In this document: in pieces, positions 61,495 to 64,000 of the stretch
How the letters are laid out: every line of letters starts with the position of its first letter
Numbering within the stretch: the stretch's first letter is position 1
Origin: Micromonospora andamanensis
GTDB lineage: Bacteria; Actinomycetota; Actinomycetes; Mycobacteriales; Micromonosporaceae
Length of the DNA: 64,000 nucleotides
Reading direction: 5' to 3'
Assembly: GCF_016863495.1 (NCBI RefSeq)
Contig: NZ_BOOZ01000015.1
Location: forward strand, 1 to 64,000
Position numbers and translations under genes: made by a program
The notes under the pieces: generated by a model
Databases searched by the model: none
What the model was told of the DNA's origin: nothing
What the model saw: the letters and a program-made list of their open reading frames with translations, nothing else

Positions 61495-63120
61495 TCAGCG
61501 GTGCTGGAGCTCACGCCGCCCCGCGCGCAGGGCACTCTTGTCGATCTTGCCCACGGGCGTACGCGGCAGGTCCGGCACGACGACCAGCTCGTCGGGCAGC
61601 TTGTACGGCGCCAACCCACGGTCGCGGATGTGCTCCCGGATCGCGCGCAGCGTCGGCGGCGTCCCCGCCTCCTCCGCTTCGGCGGTGAGCACCACGAACA
61701 CGCAGATGCGTTCGTCGATGGCGTCATCCGGGATGCCGACGACAGCGGCGTCCCGCACCGACGGGTACGTCAACACGTGGCCCTCCACCTCCTCGGCCGA
61801 GACCTTCTCGCCGAAGTGGTGGATGATGTCCTTGAGCCTGCCCTCGATGACGATGCGCCCGTCCTCGGTGAGCTTGGCCAGGTCACCTGTGCGGTAGAAC
61901 CCGTCGGCGGTGAACGCCCGCCGGTTGTGCTCCGGCGCGGCGAAGTAGCCCCGGATCGTGTACGGGCCACGGGTGAGCAACTCGCCTGTCACCCCGGCCG
62001 GGAGCGTACCGTCCTCGGGGTCGACGATCTTCACCTCGTCGTCCGGGCAGATCGGCGTGCCCTCGGTGGTGTAGACCACTTCCAGCGGATCGTCGAGACG
62101 CGTGTGGGTGATCAGCCCCTCGCCGATGCCGTAGACGTTCATGAGGCGGCACCGCAGGCCCGAGCTGACCCGTTGGGCCGCGGTCGGGCCGAACTTCGAG
62201 CTGCCCACCTGGATGGTCATGCCGCTCATGTCGACAGGCATGCTCTGCGCCGCCTCGGTCCACAGCAGCGCGAGTGCCGGCACCAGAGCGGTGTGGGTGA
62301 CGCCCTCCCGACCGATCAACGGGAAGACGTGGTCCGGGCTCGGGTTGGCGGCCAGGACCGCCTTTCCGCCGACGAGCAACGCGCCCAACACGCCGGGACA
62401 GCCGAGCGCGGCGTTGTGCGGTACGGGGTTGGCCGCGAGGTAGACGCTCTCCGCGCCGAATCCGGTCACCTCGGCGCAGGCGAAGATGTTGTAGGCGTAG
62501 TCGTCATGGGTGCGGGGGATCAACTTCGGCACCCCCGTGGTGCCGCCGGAGAGCAGCAGCAGTGCGATCTCGGCGGCGTCGACCGGCGGCAGTTGTCGCG
62601 GCTCGGACCTGGCCAGCTCGGCAAGCGAGGTGAACTCGGCGCTGTCGCCGGCGATCACGACGTGCCGCACGCTCGGCACGTCGGCGCGGAGCTGACGGGC
62701 CAGCGCCCGGTGGTCGAACCCCTGGAAGCGGTCCGGTCCGAGGTAGGCCACCGCGTCCGAGGCGCGGGCCAGGTGGGTGATCTCGTCGCGGCGGTGACCG
62801 GGCAGGGCCAGCACCGGAATCGCGCCGATGCTGAACACCGCCAACAGGACTGACAGGAACTCGTTCACGTTGGGCAGGTGCAGGACCAGACGGTCGCGGC
62901 TGCCGATGCCGAGATCGAGCAGACCTGCGGCGATCCGGTCGGTCTCGTCCGCCAGCTCCGCGTAGGTGACGCGGCGGGTGGCGTCCACCGCGGCCACCTT
63001 GTCCGGATGACGGCGGACACTGTCGTCAAAGAGCTGCCGAAGGGACAAACCTCGCCAGTAACCGGCACGTCGGTAGCGCTCGGCGACGTCGGGCGGCCAG
63101 GGCACGAACCCGTCCAGCAT
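61495..63120 (-). CDS. aryl-acid AMP ligase (starter loading)
   Basis: A 541-residue stand-alone adenylating enzyme of the EntE/DhbE/YbtE type. The ATP loop is LLLSGGTTGVPKLIPRTHDD (near residue 187), and the RTGDL, IHHFGEKVSAEEVE and TPVGKIDK motifs are present. In the substrate pocket, by-eye alignment gives His235, Asn236, Ala237 and Cys241, and Val and Ile in the YGIGEGLITHT region. DHB enzymes have Tyr and Ser at the third and fourth positions and salicylate enzymes have Cys at the fourth, so this pocket is unusual. It should load the starter on the ArCP of the first NRPS. AGGAGG eight bases before the ATG at 63120 sets the start. Confidence 0.9.
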   Translation of the reverse strand: MLDGFVPWPPDVAERYRRAGYWRGLSLRQLFDDSVRRHPDKVAAVDATRRVTYAELADETDRIAAGLLDLGIGSRDRLVLHLPNVNEFLSVLLAVFSIGAIPVLALPGHRRDEITHLARASDAVAYLGPDRFQGFDHRALARQLRADVPSVRHVVIAGDSAEFTSLAELARSEPRQLPPVDAAEIALLLLSGGTTGVPKLIPRTHDDYAYNIFACAEVTGFGAESVYLAANPVPHNAALGCPGVLGALLVGGKAVLAANPSPDHVFPLIGREGVTHTALVPALALLWTEAAQSMPVDMSGMTIQVGSSKFGPTAAQRVSSGLRCRLMNVYGIGEGLITHTRLDDPLEVVYTTEGTPICPDDEVKIVDPEDGTLPAGVTGELLTRGPYTIRGYFAAPEHNRRAFTADGFYRTGDLAKLTEDGRIVIEGRLKDIIHHFGEKVSAEEVEGHVLTYPSVRDAAVVGIPDDAIDERICVFVVLTAEAEEAGTPPTLRAIREHIRDRGLAPYKLPDELVVVPDLPRTPVGKIDKSALRAGRRELQHR

Positions 63121-63228
63121 CTGTGTGTCCTCCTTCGGTGCGGCAATACCAGATTCCGGTAGCAGCCCAAAGGCCGCGTCGCACCCGACAGAGCCTTGAC
63201 AGATTGTCCGGATGATCGAGCGGACTCG

Positions 63229-64000
63229 GTGACGCTCGATGTCGTGAGCCGAACACGGAGATCCAACCGGAGGTGGGTCCGGACGCTCACCAGCGTCGAC
63301 GACCCCACCGCACGGCTGGTCTGCTTCCCGCACTCCGGAGGCACGGCGGCGGTCTACCGCCCCTGGTCCGCTGCGCTGCCCGCCGGTGTCGCGCTACACG
63401 CCGTGCAGTACCCGGGCCACGCCGACCGGCTGGCCGAGGATCCCGTCACCAGCATCGCCGAGATGGCGACCCAGGTGGCCGCAGAGCTGCTTCGGCTGCC
63501 GCCCACCCGGTACGCGCTGTTCGGACACAGCCTGGGCGCGCTCGTCGCCTACGAGACGGCGCGGGTGCTGCGGGACCACGGCGATCCCGTGCGGCACCTG
63601 TTCGTCTCCGGCGCGGCCGGGCCCTGGCTGGCCGGCGGCGGGACCACCCACCAGCTCGACGACGAGGACCTGTGGTCGGCAGTGACGAAGCTCGGCGGGA
63701 TCGAGCCGGACATCGCCGACGAGCCCGAACTACGCGACCTGCTGCTGCCAGTGCTCCGATCGGACATCACCGTGCACGAGACCTACCGCCCCGCGCCGGA
63801 CGCCGCCCCGTTGGGCTGCCCCGTGCGCGGCTACTACAACACCGACGACCCGCTCGTCGACGCCGACCGGGTCGCCGGGTGGGCCGGGGTGAGCAACGCC
63901 GCGTTCAGCATGCGTGCCTGGCCGGGCGGCCACTTCCAGTTGCTCGCCCACCCGGACGAGCTGGTCGCCGACATCGTGGCGGCCCTGACGGCAGGCGGTG
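63229..64000 (+). CDS. type II thioesterase, second copy (cut by the right edge)
   Basis: About 257 residues are visible; the stop lies beyond 64,000. The motifs are CFPHSGGTAAVYRPW near residue 30, GHSLGALVAYETAR (Ser near 100) and AWPGGHFQLL (His near 235), as in type II editing thioesterases. Only the last few residues should be missing. The start may be the GTG at 63229 or at 63244; neither has a strong ribosome site. It diverges from the AMP ligase, so the cluster continues to the right on the plus strand. Confidence 0.85.
   Translation, partial: MTLDVVSRTRRSNRRWVRTLTSVDDPTARLVCFPHSGGTAAVYRPWSAALPAGVALHAVQYPGHADRLAEDPVTSIAEMATQVAAELLRLPPTRYALFGHSLGALVAYETARVLRDHGDPVRHLFVSGAAGPWLAGGGTTHQLDDEDLWSAVTKLGGIEPDIADEPELRDLLLPVLRSDITVHETYRPAPDAAPLGCPVRGYYNTDDPLVDADRVAGWAGVSNAAFSMRAWPGGHFQLLAHPDELVADIVAALTAGG

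Noticed and set aside
38014..64000. MbtH-like protein, phosphopantetheinyl transferase or salicylate synthase in the cluster
   Set aside because: I looked for them and found no open frame with their motifs; they may lie outside the window.

Overview
The window is high-GC DNA with frequent GTG starts, four-base stop/start overlaps (GTGA, ATGA) and large actinobacterial regulator families (PucR, PaaX, LAL-type LuxR, PadR, TetR). This points to a filamentous actinomycete. Micromonosporaceae is my best guess from gene style, not a proof. I saw no rRNA, tRNA, CRISPR array or transposase.

Bases 1-38,000 look like ordinary accessory chromosome. In order they hold: the first 13 codons of a gene running off the left edge; a membrane-inserted alpha/beta hydrolase; a PucR regulator divergent from an aldolase/aminotransferase fusion, an FGGY sugar kinase and an aquaporin-type channel; a polytopic membrane protein; a possible pH-homeostasis group (oxalate decarboxylase, a 75-residue KhtT-like subunit, a CPA2 antiporter with a UBP zinc finger); a secreted GH43/AbfB arabinofuranosidase-like enzyme with a LacI-type operator; two lipoproteins; a VOC protein; an arginyl-tRNA synthetase; a MarR regulator with two palindromes beside an FMN-reductase/GNAT fusion; a two-component system divergent from a lipoprotein/adaptor/MacB-like ABC operon; a large LuxR regulator; OsmC; nitroreductase; a PadR group with a NarL-type kinase; a PaaX regulator; and a secreted esterase with a cellulose-binding module.

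From about 38,000 to the right edge lies a nonribosomal peptide cluster that continues past 64,000. Two NRPSs (ArCP-Cy-A[embedded MT-like]-PCP and Cy-A-PCP-TE), both with cysteine-type A-domain codes, plus a thiazolinyl imine reductase and a YbtP/YbtQ-like ABC pair, form a pyochelin/yersiniabactin-like thiazoline assembly line. Upstream on the same strand are an aryl-AMP ligase, tryptophan 2,3-dioxygenase, flavin-dependent tryptophan halogenase and kynurenine formamidase. The last three form the set known to make chlorokynurenine, for example in taromycin biosynthesis. The salicylate starter of classical members therefore appears to be replaced by a halogenated tryptophan-derived acid, either chloroanthranilate or a chloroquinoline carboxylate. 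The enzyme converting chlorokynurenine to that acid is not in the window. An asparagine synthetase-like amidotransferase, two type II thioesterases, an MFS exporter and two paralogous TetR regulators complete the visible cluster. Similar palindromes in front of the MFS gene and the ABC operon suggest common TetR control. I regard this cluster as the most likely undescribed system here.
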